The notes below the pieces were generated by a model. That model did no database searches. It worked only from the letters and a program-made list of their open reading frames with translations, and was not told the origin of the DNA. A DNA stretch of 13,338 bases from Gymnopilus junonius (taxonomy: Eukaryota; Basidiomycota; Agaricomycetes; Agaricales; Galerinaceae). Location: positions 1-13,338 of the forward strand of contig JADNYJ010000778.1 in the NCBI GenBank assembly GCA_015501075.1, given 5' to 3'. The stretch's first letter is position 1. Each line of letters opens with the position of its first letter. A program made the translations under genes and the position numbers. This document shows, piece after piece, positions 1 through 8,695 of this stretch.

Positions 1-118
1 CAATTACAAGTCGGTCGAATCATAGTACGATATTGTAATCCATTTCAAGTCGGGCAATTTCATGAAAGCAGGTCAAGAGCAATGTGGTAGAAACAGAGGT
101 CCGTCAGCGCTCAGCATC

Positions 119-226
119 TCAATATAGAATTGTGAGTTGTGACGCACCGGTGAAGAGAAGGTAGAGAGCTATGACGATGACAAGAAACGTAGGCAGGCCA
201 TAAGTATAATATGCGTAATAGCCCAT
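119..226 (-). CDS. possible transmembrane micro-protein or first exon of a gene running off the left edge
   Basis: The minus-strand ATG at 226-224 opens a 35-codon frame ending in TGA at 121-119. It encodes an aromatic start (MGYYAYYTYG) followed by one very hydrophobic segment (LPTFLVIVIALYLLF), which could be a signal anchor. A canonical donor, G|GTGCGT, sits at 147, so this could be exon 1 of a larger gene. No good acceptor is visible before the window edge: the only AGs are at about 118 and 110 and would give introns of 30 or 38 nt. Its ATG lies 130 bp from the ATG of the divergent GTPase, as expected for a shared promoter. I do not recognise the protein. Coding status rests on composition and position only. 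Confidence 0.3.
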   Translation of the reverse strand: MGYYAYYTYGLPTFLVIVIALYLLFTGASQLTILY

Positions 227-356
227 CGTAGACTCTCGTCCGACGGTGAGCTGAGTTTATGGAGGAAGAGGGAGGAAGAGAGTTGCTGGTTGTTTGGCCG
301 CAGCGTCACCATTTGATTCGGCAGTCGCGTCGCGCTTTACATAGTTCCTACTGGTC
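227..356. promoter_or_regulatory. upstream region of the ARF-like GTPase, possibly shared with a divergent gene
   Basis: This 130-bp stretch precedes the GTPase ATG. It holds a purine-rich run (GAGGAAGAGGGAGGAAGAGA, about 260-280) but no clear TATA box. If the minus-strand frame at 119-226 is real, this is a bidirectional promoter. I see no other feature in bases 1-118. Confidence 0.25.
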
Positions 357-1399
357 ATGTATCATCTACTCAAAGGTCTTCATGAACACCTTACCAGGTA
401 TATTCTTTCCAACAGTAAACAATATAACCGACCTGACTACCTCCTCCAGGAAAGAAGAGTTCTCCGTAATTATCATCGGTCTAGATGGCGCAGGCAAAAC
501 AGTGCGTCCAGCTCTTGCTGCTCCTTCCAGCTACCTTCATTGTTCAGAACACAAGTTTTCCTCCATCTGCATATCGCATATGCACGTATAGACGTTCCTA
601 GAGAAAATCAAAACACTCTACAACGAAACACCTGGCCTCTCGCCTGACAAGATAGGACCTACCGTTGGCCAGAACAGTGCGTTTTCTCTTGCCTTACTCA
701 TTTCGAGTAACTCTTGGTTGATTACGGATTATCTTATTCAGCTGGCACTATTATCCTCCCTTCTACCATTCTCCAGTTCTGGGATCTAGGAGGCCAGCGT
801 GGGATACGCAATATCTGGCACCGGTACTACGGCGACTGTCATGCTGTCGTGTATGTCATTGACGCTGAAGACCGAGAACGATTAAGTGAAGGATGGGAAG
901 TATTCGGTATGTCTTCCTCAATCTGTGCATTTTATACACCATAACTATGACTGACAACATCTCAAAATAGATGGCGTCCTCTCTAATCCCAGATTCTCGG
1001 CGTACCCCTTCTCTTATTGGCCAACAAGCAAGACTCGCCACAGGCCCTCTCTGTCGATGAAATTCGACATGACTATGAGGATTGGCACCAGCGGAAGCTC
1101 GAGAGTGCTCGTCGGACGAGATATGGAGAGGCCGACCATAACAACGATTCGACTCGAAGAGAACGGATTGCAAGTCTAGACGTCATGGGCATCTCTGCAC
1201 TTGAAGGGTATGTAATGAGATTTATTGACGTTGACTGACCTCATTTTGTGGCTTTTGCATATATAGGACTGGTGTCAGAGCCGCTGTGGATTGGCTTTTC
1301 ATTCGTGTACAGAACAGCCGCAGGTACGTTTGCAGGTCGCGAACTTTCACGGTAATATACTGACCTGTAACCGGCAGAGACGTGAAAACCCCATCATGA
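357..1399 (+). CDS. ARL3: ARF-like small GTPase, ARFRP1/Arl3 family, with an apparent 1-nt frameshift
   Basis: Seven exons: 357-397, 450-501, 592-676, 742-906, 971-1207, 1267-1323, 1378-1399; about 219 aa if one missing base is allowed for. Seen: N-terminus MYHLLKGL, P-loop GLDGAGKTT (residues 24-32), switch I threonine in GPTVGQN, G3 WDLGGQ, G4 ANKQD, G5 SALEG and a short basic tail. Known: ARFRP1/Arl3 is N-acetylated rather than myristoylated and acts at the trans-Golgi, recruited by Sys1; the MY start fits. The C-terminal half carries an extra charged stretch of about 20 residues relative to human ARFRP1. Odd: in exon 5 the frame of ...VLSNP and that of QILGVPLLLLANKQD differ by one base at CCC (988-990). 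As given, translation stops at 1177-1179 after losing G4 and G5. All downstream splice sites and motifs are intact, so the change is recent or a sequencing error. The symbol follows yeast Arl3, not mammalian ARL3. Confidence 0.88.
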
Positions 1400-1455
1400 C
1401 GCACCTGTACCCCCACCAATTTGCTATAGGCAATCTAATTTGTATCAATAGTGTA

Positions 1456-1480
1456 CAGTGTAATACACCTCCTTGGCACA
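1456..1480 (+). repeat. left terminal inverted repeat of the Tc1/mariner-like element
   Basis: 25 bp, starting CAGTGTAATACACCTCCTTG, preceded by TA at 1454-1455. It is the exact reverse complement of 2072-2096. Confidence 0.88.
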
Positions 1481-2071
1481 AAACTTTTTATTCGTCAAAT
1501 TAAAACACAATTATTAGAAATCCTGCAAAAAAATTTATATGAGCTTAATGAGGACCTTCTAAGGTATCAAATTGCTAATGATTGACTCCATTGCATGGAT
1601 TATGGGTGAATTAGAGGATAATTTGTCGAGAGCAGCCTTTTGTCACAAATCCAGGTCCTTGGCACAAGTGTGACAATGCCATTTACTAGGCGACGTGTCC
1701 AACGCGCCGTTGAGTGCGCGTGTCACGCTCTGATCACGGTTGCCCTTTCATGCCCAATTTTGCCCTCAATCCGTGCATTTTTCATGTCAAATCTAGCTGA
1801 CATCGAAGGCAGTACTGTTCTAAACATGAATCTAAAATTCAGGGCTGAAAGCTGCACTCCAAAATGAAAAAAGTTAGGTCCAAAAAGTTGTGAAGGATGA
1901 TTTTCTCTAATTTTGATGGGTAATTGCATTGTCCTGCCTCGACAACTTTATCCCGTCAGCTGAAATTTTGTATGGCGGTAGATTAAGTATATATCAAGGC
2001 ATATACATAGATTTTATGGCCGACCGGCGAAAACTAAGTTCGGAAATCGCAGTTGTGCCAAGGAGGTATCA

Positions 2072-2096
2072 TGTGCCAAGGAGGTGTATTACACTG
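2072..2096 (-). repeat. right terminal inverted repeat of the Tc1/mariner-like element
   Basis: Exact reverse complement of 1456-1480, followed by TA at 2097-2098. A second, slightly diverged copy of its inner half (GTGCCAAGGAGGTAT) lies immediately inside at 2055-2069, giving a tandem pair at this end. Confidence 0.88.
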
Positions 2097-2098
2097 TA

Positions 2099-2217
2099 CT
2101 ACACACACCCGCGCGGCCAGGTGTTTTTGGATATTTTTACTTTTTTGTGTACACTGCCCATTGGAAATTTAATAACACTGAATCCATGTTTTGGGCACTA
2201 TATAGCCCCAACTACTT
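2099..2217. other. convergent 3' intergenic remainder
   Basis: This is 119 bp between the transposon and the stop codon of the dehydrogenase. It contains a T-rich stretch and GTGTACACTG (2147-2156) but no gene or clear signal. Confidence 0.4.
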
Positions 2218-3670
2218 TTAGGGTGCGATAACTGAATGTACAAACTGCTCTATCGACTGTCTATTATCCCATGCGACCTTCGCCAACCCAGCCGACAAGG
2301 CTGCTCCGACGATTGGCTTCCCAATGACGCGATAAATATCACGGAAGAAGAGGTACCACCCTTTGATGCCATTGATAGCCCTAAATGCATTCAAGGTAAG
2401 GAATCAATGTCGTAAGTTTATGCAGAGTAAGACTCACGTTATACCAGCATTGGCTCTGTCGTCAATCATCTTATACACGCCCAGCTTGAATTCCTCTTTT
2501 GGGACCATAAACACGGGCCCGTCGGCAGTGAGGAGCCAAGAAGATCCGCTTGTGTTCATATCCGCGTTGGTTGCAGCGTAGAAGATTGCCCCTGCAACGC
2601 GTGAGACTGGTGTTAAAGGTATACCTGCTAGGAGGAGTTTTACTGGAACAGGGACGATGGCGGTGTCTAGATTTCAATAATAAGTGAGTCAAAGAAAATG
2701 AGCTAAGGAAAGGTTCAAAAATGCTGGATTGATTGCTCACCAGCAAAGAAGGGGTGAATGACTCCTATACGAATGCCTTTCACATCAAAGCTGGGGTACA
2801 ATGACCGCATAACGCCTAATACGGCGTGTTTCGAGCCGGCATACATCTCGCCCTTTGGTATGCCTGCCCATGAAGCTGCAAAGTTGCATCGTAAGCGCGT
2901 GATAAAAAATTGCCTGAGTAAAACGTGCCCATGGATCCAATCAAGATAAGCGATTTGAGGTCGCCTTCTTTCTTATTAACCTCGAGATAGTGCAATGCCA
3001 GGTGCGCAGCTAAGAAAGGATGATCAACGCAATATTCTAGATAAAAACTATCTAAAAAGGTTAGAAACTTACTGTATAGTACACCAAACAGGTTGATTTC
3101 CATCGTCTTCATACTGGGCTTGACCAGTCTCCCATCTTTGAACCGAGGAGAAGCGAAGGATCCAATCTCAGATACACCTGCATTGGGCACCACGATGTCC
3201 ACTGCGCCGTACTTCTTCATCGCCAACTCGAACATCTCAACTTGTTCGTCAAAGTTCGTTACGTCGCATTTTATGCACGCCGCCGTTCTGTGTCATAGCA
3301 AAATGAGATCGTGAATGAGGATGAGTTGGCAAAATGGAGCGTACCCTCCTGCTTTCTCGATTTCGTCCACGACCTTGGTAGCACTTGCGATGTCCAAGTC
3401 ACCAATGACCACTTTCGCTCTGGTCAAAGAGAAGCAAGAAGCGCTATTAGTGCTTACGCTTTCAAGCAAAACAGGATGCATACCCGTGTTCTGAAAAGCG
3501 CAGAGCGGCCTCTTTGCCTATACCATTCGCTGCACCTGCGCAGGGAATTGAAGTCAGTAAGACACATCATTAATATTAGCTGGACATCCCAGCTCACCAG
3601 TGATAATCACGACTTTGCTCTTGACACGGTCCCCGAACGAGAAGAGCTTGTCGTCAGGAATATGGCTCAT
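2218..3670 (-). CDS. short-chain dehydrogenase/reductase (classical SDR, NAD(P)-binding Rossmann fold)
   Basis: Eight exons on the minus strand: 3670-3598, 3535-3484, 3419-3345, 3287-3073, 3009-2929, 2875-2741, 2666-2438, 2380-2218; 340 aa. Seen: nucleotide-binding TGGAANGIG (24-32), acidic GDLD after the second strand (Asp50, favouring NAD over NADP), CDV, PNAG, a GSMASWAGIPKGEMYAGSK stretch with Ser164, Tyr177 and Lys181 as catalytic triad, and a roughly 55-residue C-terminal extension with a hydrophobic/aromatic patch (GWYLFFRDIY). Known: classical SDRs oxidise or reduce alcohols and ketones on steroids, prostanoids, sugars or polyketides; the motif set is close to 15-hydroxyprostaglandin dehydrogenase-like fungal proteins, but the substrate cannot be read from sequence. 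Intron 5 appears to be GC-AG: GC at 2928 restores the usual 13-residue Ser-Tyr spacing, whereas a GC at 2913 would add five residues. It is divergent from the septin. Confidence 0.9.
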
Positions 3671-4589
3671 GCTTAGTATAACTTGGACAGCAGAGACTTG
3701 AGCAGAGGAATTAAAGCACTGCGGTATTTAAACCGAAAGAAAGAAAGGCAAGGTGAATGGTTTGGAAATGCGGTATCATTTCACAAGGGTGCTGTGCGAC
3801 CTGGTGACCCTGACGATGTCAAAAAGGGGAAGGCGGCGGCGGGATCACAGGTGCTTGACAGTATTCTGAATCTCTGAGGCTGAATCCCTGGTTCATCGCT
3901 CAAACCGCAGGTGTATATAGCAGAAATCAGATGCTAATGTTCAAATATTCTCATGGGCTAAGTCCATTTTTAGCGCCGGATGACATAGGGCGGAGTCGTG
4001 TGCAAGATGAGTGAGCGAAGAGTGGGTACAAGACAAGAGGGAAGGTTAAATAGAGCATACTCCAGTCATTTCGTACGCCAACTTATTTTATTTTATTCAG
4101 CCATTACTCTTTACAGTCTTTATATCGATGCTTCCGCGGCTATCAAAGCAAGTTTGCTTGATTCACCATGGTCAGAAAGTAATAGTATAGTCGAAGACTT
4201 GCGAAAAGCGGCCATTTTTCGAATAGACTTACTTCGGGAATTGATTATCGCCACCCTTGCTACATCCTCCGGCTTTTCCGCAGATAAATCCCTCTGCTGA
4301 AATGACAGAAAATTGTAGGCTCCAACTTTAACGCAATAAACCGACAGCAATGCTGAGGTTCAAGTAGAAAACACATGAACGGAGGGATGAATGAGGAAGG
4401 AGGAAAAGCACAGAGTGATCTGAACGTACTAGGAAGAGAAGGTAGGGTCAGCTAAATATAGATCCAGACTCCGATTCACATCCGAACCATCACTACTAAA
4501 TAGTCCCTCACAACAGCATCTAATACGTGAAATTTACTCCAACTCCTGTCTTGCTGTACAACCACCCCCATAGCCCCAAATTTGAAAAA
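3671..4589. promoter_or_regulatory. 919-bp divergent upstream region between dehydrogenase and septin
   Basis: The two flanking genes are transcribed outward, so both promoters must lie here. Frames are open on both strands around 4007-4350: a plus-strand 97-codon ATG frame (4007-4300), and a minus-strand frame without ATG (4350-4120). The minus strand also shows an acceptor-like TGTCATTTCAG (about 4298-4308) and a strong GTAAGT donor (about 4226-4231). I could not assemble a convincing gene from these. A plus-strand pyrimidine-rich TTTTATTCAG at about 4091-4100 could be the acceptor of a 5'-UTR intron of the septin. Confidence 0.5.
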
Positions 4590-6221
4590 ATGCCAGGCAT
4601 CTCAGGACGAAGGAGAAACAAGGTCAAGGGTGTCCAGTTCACCATCATGGTCGTCGGTGAGCACTACTGGGGATTATCACAACATTCTGCCAAGATGTTT
4701 AATTTGGCCCGGCCCTGCAGGTGCTTCGGGAACTGGTCGTACCACATTTGTGAACACCCTCTGCGAGTCCGATGTCCTCCAGCACAAAGAGGTTGAGTCT
4801 GCTGAGACTGCTCACTTTGAGTCGGGCATCAAGATCAAGCCTGCCAACGTCGGTCAGTTTGTCACGATGCCCGCACATGCCCATGCGCGTCGACTGACGT
4901 GGTGTTCTCATGTTATCTAGAACTCGAGGAGGACGGCATTCGGATTGCACTGACTGTCGTTGACACGCCTGGATTCGGAGATAACATCGACAATGAGTAT
5001 GCGTGCGTGCCTCTTCCTCTCTGTGCTTTCAAACATAACTAATACCAAAAAATCAGTTTCCAGGAGATTGTAAACTACCTCGAACGTCAATACGACGACA
5101 TCCTTGCCGAACAGTCCAGGATCAAGCGTAACCCCCGCTTCCGCGACAACAGGGTACACGCCCTTCTGTACTTCATTCCTCCGACCGGTCATGCGTGAGT
5201 TGCCTTGCGCCTTTTGATTCATCCTTTGATTGGCTTTTAACTCATCCTTGTGCTACCACAGTCTGAGGGAAATGGATATTGAGCTTATGAGACGTCTATC
5301 CCCGCGCGTCAATGTCATCCCTATCATCGGGAAGGCCGACTCGTTGACACCCAAGGAGCTGAAAGCTTTCAAGAAGAGGGTTCGTTTTCTCTTCCGCTTT
5401 ACATTATTTTCTCTGATTAGCTTATGTTCTAGATCATGGAGGATATTGAATTCTATGAAATTCCGATTTACAACTTCCCCTATGACGTGGAAGAAGATGA
5501 CGAAGAGACTATCGCAGACAATATGGAGTTGCGGGTAAGGGCTTGGTCGACTGTGCTCTATCGCCTATTCCAACCACTCCCTAAAACAGTCTTTGCTGCC
5601 TTTCGCTGTCGTCGGCTCAGAAGAAGAAATGGAAATTGACGGAGAGCCTGTCCGCGTCAGGCAATACCCTTGGGGTATTGTAGAAGTCGACAACCCACAC
5701 CACTCTGACTTTGTTCGTCTTCGCAGCGCCGTCCTTGGGTAAGATTTGCTTTACCTTTGGTGTACTGCAGCATTTTCTGAAGCGCCACATTTTCCCCAAC
5801 AGCACGCATCTCAACGATTTGAAATCTATCACGGAGGACATCCTTTATGAGACATACCGTACCGAGAAACTTTCTCGAGGCCCTGATTCTAATATACGCG
5901 ACTCGCAGATTCTGCCTTCTGAGCTTGCTACTCAGAGTGTCAGGATCAAGGAAGAGCAGCTTCGCCGCGAGGAGGAGAAGGTACGACTCCCATTTTCTTT
6001 CAAAACCTAATTCGTTGCTCACGAAACGTCACTTTTAGCTGCGCGAGGTCGAGTTGAGAGTGCAAAGAGAAATCAATGAAAAGAGGCAAGAGCTGCTAGC
6101 TAAGGAGGCTGCTCTAAGGTTTGTCGAATTATGTACCTTCCTTCCTCGGTTGCGATTCTGACTTTCCTACAGGAATCTGGAAAGCAGGATTACATCTCAA
6201 GCTGCCAACACCTCTTTCTAA
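4590..6221 (+). CDS. CDC11: septin, Cdc11-type
   Basis: Ten exons: 4590-4656, 4721-4852, 4921-5002, 5057-5194, 5262-5379, 5433-5534, 5590-5738, 5803-5980, 6039-6118, 6173-6221; 364 aa. Septins polymerise into filaments and rings at the bud neck, septa and hyphal tips. Seen: very short basic N-terminus (RRRNKVKG), G1 GASGTGRT (23-30), G3 DTPGFGD (81-87), G4 GKAD (163-166), then the septin-unique region with FAVVGSEEE and RQYPWGIVEVDN, DLKSITEDILYETYRTEKLS, and a short C-terminal coiled coil (EEQLRREEEKLREVELRVQ and following). Arg29 replaces the P-loop lysine, as in yeast Cdc11 (GQSGSGRS), where it goes with lost GTPase activity. This Arg, the short N-terminus, RRL-type interface residues and the FRDNRVH motif support Cdc11 over Cdc3, Cdc10 or Cdc12. 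The start is the first in-frame ATG. The fold assignment is secure, the subgroup somewhat less so. Confidence 0.93.
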
Positions 6222-6642
6222 CTCACATGGATCTCGCCTCTGCGGTGCGGTACATTCCTTGAACAACACTTTAGACGTGTGTAGGATTGAACGCTTTACA
6301 TTGCATTTTACTGCGATTATCTTGGACTAGGATTTCTAATTCTTTATTCTTTCTTGTGTTGTGTGTTGTGCATTCCTGTAGAGTGTAGCGTATCGAAGGC
6401 CGGATTTTCTGTTGTGTTCTCTCATTTTACATATCGATACCCTATAAAATTTGATATACAGACATGCATAAATGTTATTTTGTTGTAACGTCTTACAACG
6501 CAATTGATGACTTTATACCCCAAACGCTGTTCGTGCTAGCCTGGCTGGTTGAAAGTGAAGTTATTGACCATGCAAAGACACTATGATACATGCTAAAGAA
6601 TTTGTATTTTTACAATAGTCATATTGAACGTGATCTTCAAAA
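6222..6642. other. convergent 3' region between septin and Xaa-Pro peptidase
   Basis: This is 421 bp between two stop codons facing each other. It is AT-rich with T/GT runs (TTCTTGTGTTGTGTGTTGTG, about 6349-6369) and must contain both 3' UTRs. I find no frame, RNA gene or repeat. Confidence 0.5.
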
Positions 6643-8555
6643 TTAAATCTCGCCAGAGCAGACACCTTCGAGCCAGGGAACATCGCTTCTGACGGTAGTC
6701 AAATTCTCATATCCATCCTGAGTAATGACAATGACATCCTCGATCCTCACTCCACCTACGGGCTCGTACTTCTTCAAAACCTCGTGGTCAATATGCTTGG
6801 AGTTGCGGATGGATGCCAAGAGATGAGGTGAGAAGTAAATTCCAGGTTCTACCGTCTGCAGAAACTTTGTCAAGGGCTGAAGGACAACAATGGATTTCAT
6901 ATACTCACCACAACCATTCCTGCTACCAAGGGCAATCTGAGTCTCAGATAACTATAGAAACTTTCATGACCAAGAGTGAGCGCTGGGATGGTAGGATTGA
7001 CAACGGGTTTACTGGCACTCGGGACGTCGTGTACGTCCATCCCAAGAGAGTGACCTACACCGTGAGGGAAGAAAGCAGACGAGTCTCCAGAAGCGAGGAT
7101 CGCCTCTTCGGAGTTCCAAGAGCCTGAGCCTGGCGATTCGGGGTTTTTGAAGATCCCGAGCTTTTGGAAACCTTTCACAAGTGTGCGATGGCAAATGAGT
7201 TGGACAGCGTCCCAATGGAGACCAGCCCTGATTATGTCGAAAGATTCCTGAGAAGATAAGGTTGTTAGGGAAAGAACGTAGGAGGGGAAAAGGGATGACC
7301 TACCTTCTGCATTTCAAGCACGAGTTCATAGATAACTCGAGCTTCGGGAGTGAATTTACCACCGTTGCCTACTGGCATCGTGCGAGTGATATCAGAAGCA
7401 TAACAGTTCCATTCACATCCAGCGTCGATGAGCAGTACTTGTGGGTTGAGCTCTTTGGTCTTTCCATGGGCCAGTTCGTTCTTGTTCTGGTGGTCGTGGG
7501 GTTTGACGGGACCCCAGGCGAACTCCCTGTCGTTGCAGCAATAGTGAAGAGTCGAGGCACGCGTAGATGCAGCTACTATTGGCAAGTAGGCTTGGTGGAC
7601 GGACCTAAATGAGATAGAATAAGGTTAACTTTCGGTCAACACATGAGTTGAGAAGAATGCAATCCAGACTTGCCCCTCTCTCCTGCATGAAGCGACAAAG
7701 ATAGCCTCGGCTTCAGCTTCCTTCTCGATCAACCATTCACCAGGAAGTAATGGCCTATCTACTCCAGCACCTGAGCCGGCCTGGATCTTTCCCTTAACTG
7801 CCAGACCCAAGACTCTCATGACAACTTCATGAGCTCGAGAGCTTATTTCGTTTGCCTTTCTGATCGTATCTATTTCATAAGAATCCTTGACCAGACGAGC
7901 GGTCTGGAGAGCAGGCAAAAAATACAGGTCTGTAACAGCACCTTCAGCAGCATTGAGAACTTGCTGGGTATACTCCGGGGGAATGTGAGGGAAGAGGGGC
8001 GAATTTCGAGGAAGAGTATGGAAGAGAGCACCCGGGAGTGCCTTTACAAGGGTGTCGATCGCCGCTGGAAGGGCAGCAGGATGGTCGACATTGGAGACGT
8101 CGAAGGTCTCTTTTGCAGTGGCCAGAGAAGGCGGTGGAACCGACCACATCAGGTCTGCCAACTCTGCCTTGGGAATAAACAGATCAAGAGTTGGTGTCTT
8201 GGAGAGGGATGTCCCCATCTGGAATGCTGCCAGAAGGAAGGAAGAGGGAACATCACATCCAGAGAGATAGTAGAAGTTGGATTCCTGACGGAACACAATT
8301 TCGCGATCTGTATCATTGCGAAATGGGGTGACTCCGCCAGCTAGTAGAAGAACTTGGGGCTATTGTAAAGATCAAATTTTAATGTTGATGTCTTGATGTA
8401 AGATGGTGAGTGCAAACCTTGGTACGCTCTGACTCTGGAAGGCGCGACAAGAGATGTTCAAAGGTCTTGATGACATGCTGCTTTGCTACAAAACGGAATG
8501 AGATAACATTGATATTACCTTGATGAATAGAAAACTATTGACCGGGATACACCAT
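6643..8555 (-). CDS. pepP: Xaa-Pro aminopeptidase/prolidase, metallopeptidase family M24B
   Basis: Six exons on the minus strand: 8555-8543, 8485-8418, 8359-7674, 7604-7304, 7247-6909, 6855-6643; 539 aa. It hydrolyses peptide bonds next to proline, releasing the N-terminal residue or splitting X-Pro dipeptides. Seen: N-terminal creatinase-like domain beginning MVYPAKQH with [16 protein letters not shown], then the pita-bread catalytic domain. All five metal ligands are present: Asp316 (LIDAG), Asp327 (ASDITRT), His422 ([13 protein letters not shown]), Glu472 (TVEPGIYF), Glu508 (GGVRIEDV). His276 in TLHY matches the substrate-site histidine of the family. It is a little longer than human prolidase (493 aa), as is usual for fungal pepP proteins. 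The first coding exon is only 13 nt; its ATG lies in a GCCATGG context after an in-frame stop. Intron 3 uses a GC donor (GCAAGT) at 7673. No signal peptide is visible, so it is probably cytosolic. Confidence 0.93.
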
Positions 8556-8695
8556 GGCTGATTATAGGAATGAATAATGTCGGTCGTTGGTGGTAAGAGA
8601 TAAGATGCGGTCATCGGTCGGAGCCTATACATTTATTTATAATTTTATCTTTTCTCTCCCAAACTATGATGGCTCTCAGCTGACCGCGTCCGACC
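8556..8695. promoter_or_regulatory. 140-bp bidirectional promoter between peptidase and HIT zinc-finger gene
   Basis: The two start codons are only 140 bp apart and point away from each other. The gap holds a GATAAG hexamer (8599-8604), the type of site bound by fungal GATA factors, and a TATA-like stretch (ATTTATTTATAATTTTA, 8631-8647) about 50 bp before the HIT gene ATG. Both ATGs have a CCATGG context. Regulation by nitrogen-GATA factors is only a suggestion. Confidence 0.5.
8666..8683 (+). promoter_or_regulatory. short upstream ORF in the leader of the HIT zinc-finger gene
   Basis: ATG ATG GCT CTC AGC TGA ends 12 nt before the main ATG at 8696. If transcription starts upstream of it, it could lower initiation at the main start. 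The transcription start site is unknown. Confidence 0.3.

Larger units (their letters stand above)
1456..2096. mobile_element. non-autonomous Tc1/mariner-like element (MITE-like), 641 bp
   Basis: The ends are perfect 25-bp inverted repeats beginning CAGTG (1456-1480) and ending CACTG (2072-2096), flanked by TA on both sides (1454-1455 and 2097-2098). CAGT-type ends with a TA duplication are the hallmark of the Tc1/mariner superfamily. The core CCTTGGCACAA recurs inside the left part (1657-1667) and, inverted, just inside the right end (about 2054-2064), which resembles the inverted-repeat/direct-repeat arrangement of transposase binding sites. No frame inside has the length or look of a transposase (no DDE/D domain), so any movement would need an enzyme from elsewhere. 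It sits 57 bp after the GTPase stop codon and 121 bp from the stop of the convergent dehydrogenase, so it may contribute to either 3' UTR. Confidence 0.82.

Noticed and set aside
1500..2050. Frames inside the transposon as a transposase
   Set aside because: All are under 105 codons and show no DDE/D or helix-turn-helix pattern.
2147..2156. GTGTACACTG as a possible outer end of the transposon
   Set aside because: It matches the left tip for only about 10 bases and has no TA duplication; the pair 1456/2096 is perfect over 25 bp with TA on both sides.
3683..3877. Plus-strand frame of about 60 codons upstream of the dehydrogenase start
   Set aside because: No ATG start, no recognisable features, and it lies in the promoter of a gene on the other strand.
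7829..8344. Long plus-strand frame antisense to the Xaa-Pro peptidase
   Set aside because: It mirrors the large, clearly conserved peptidase exon; its own translation has no family features.
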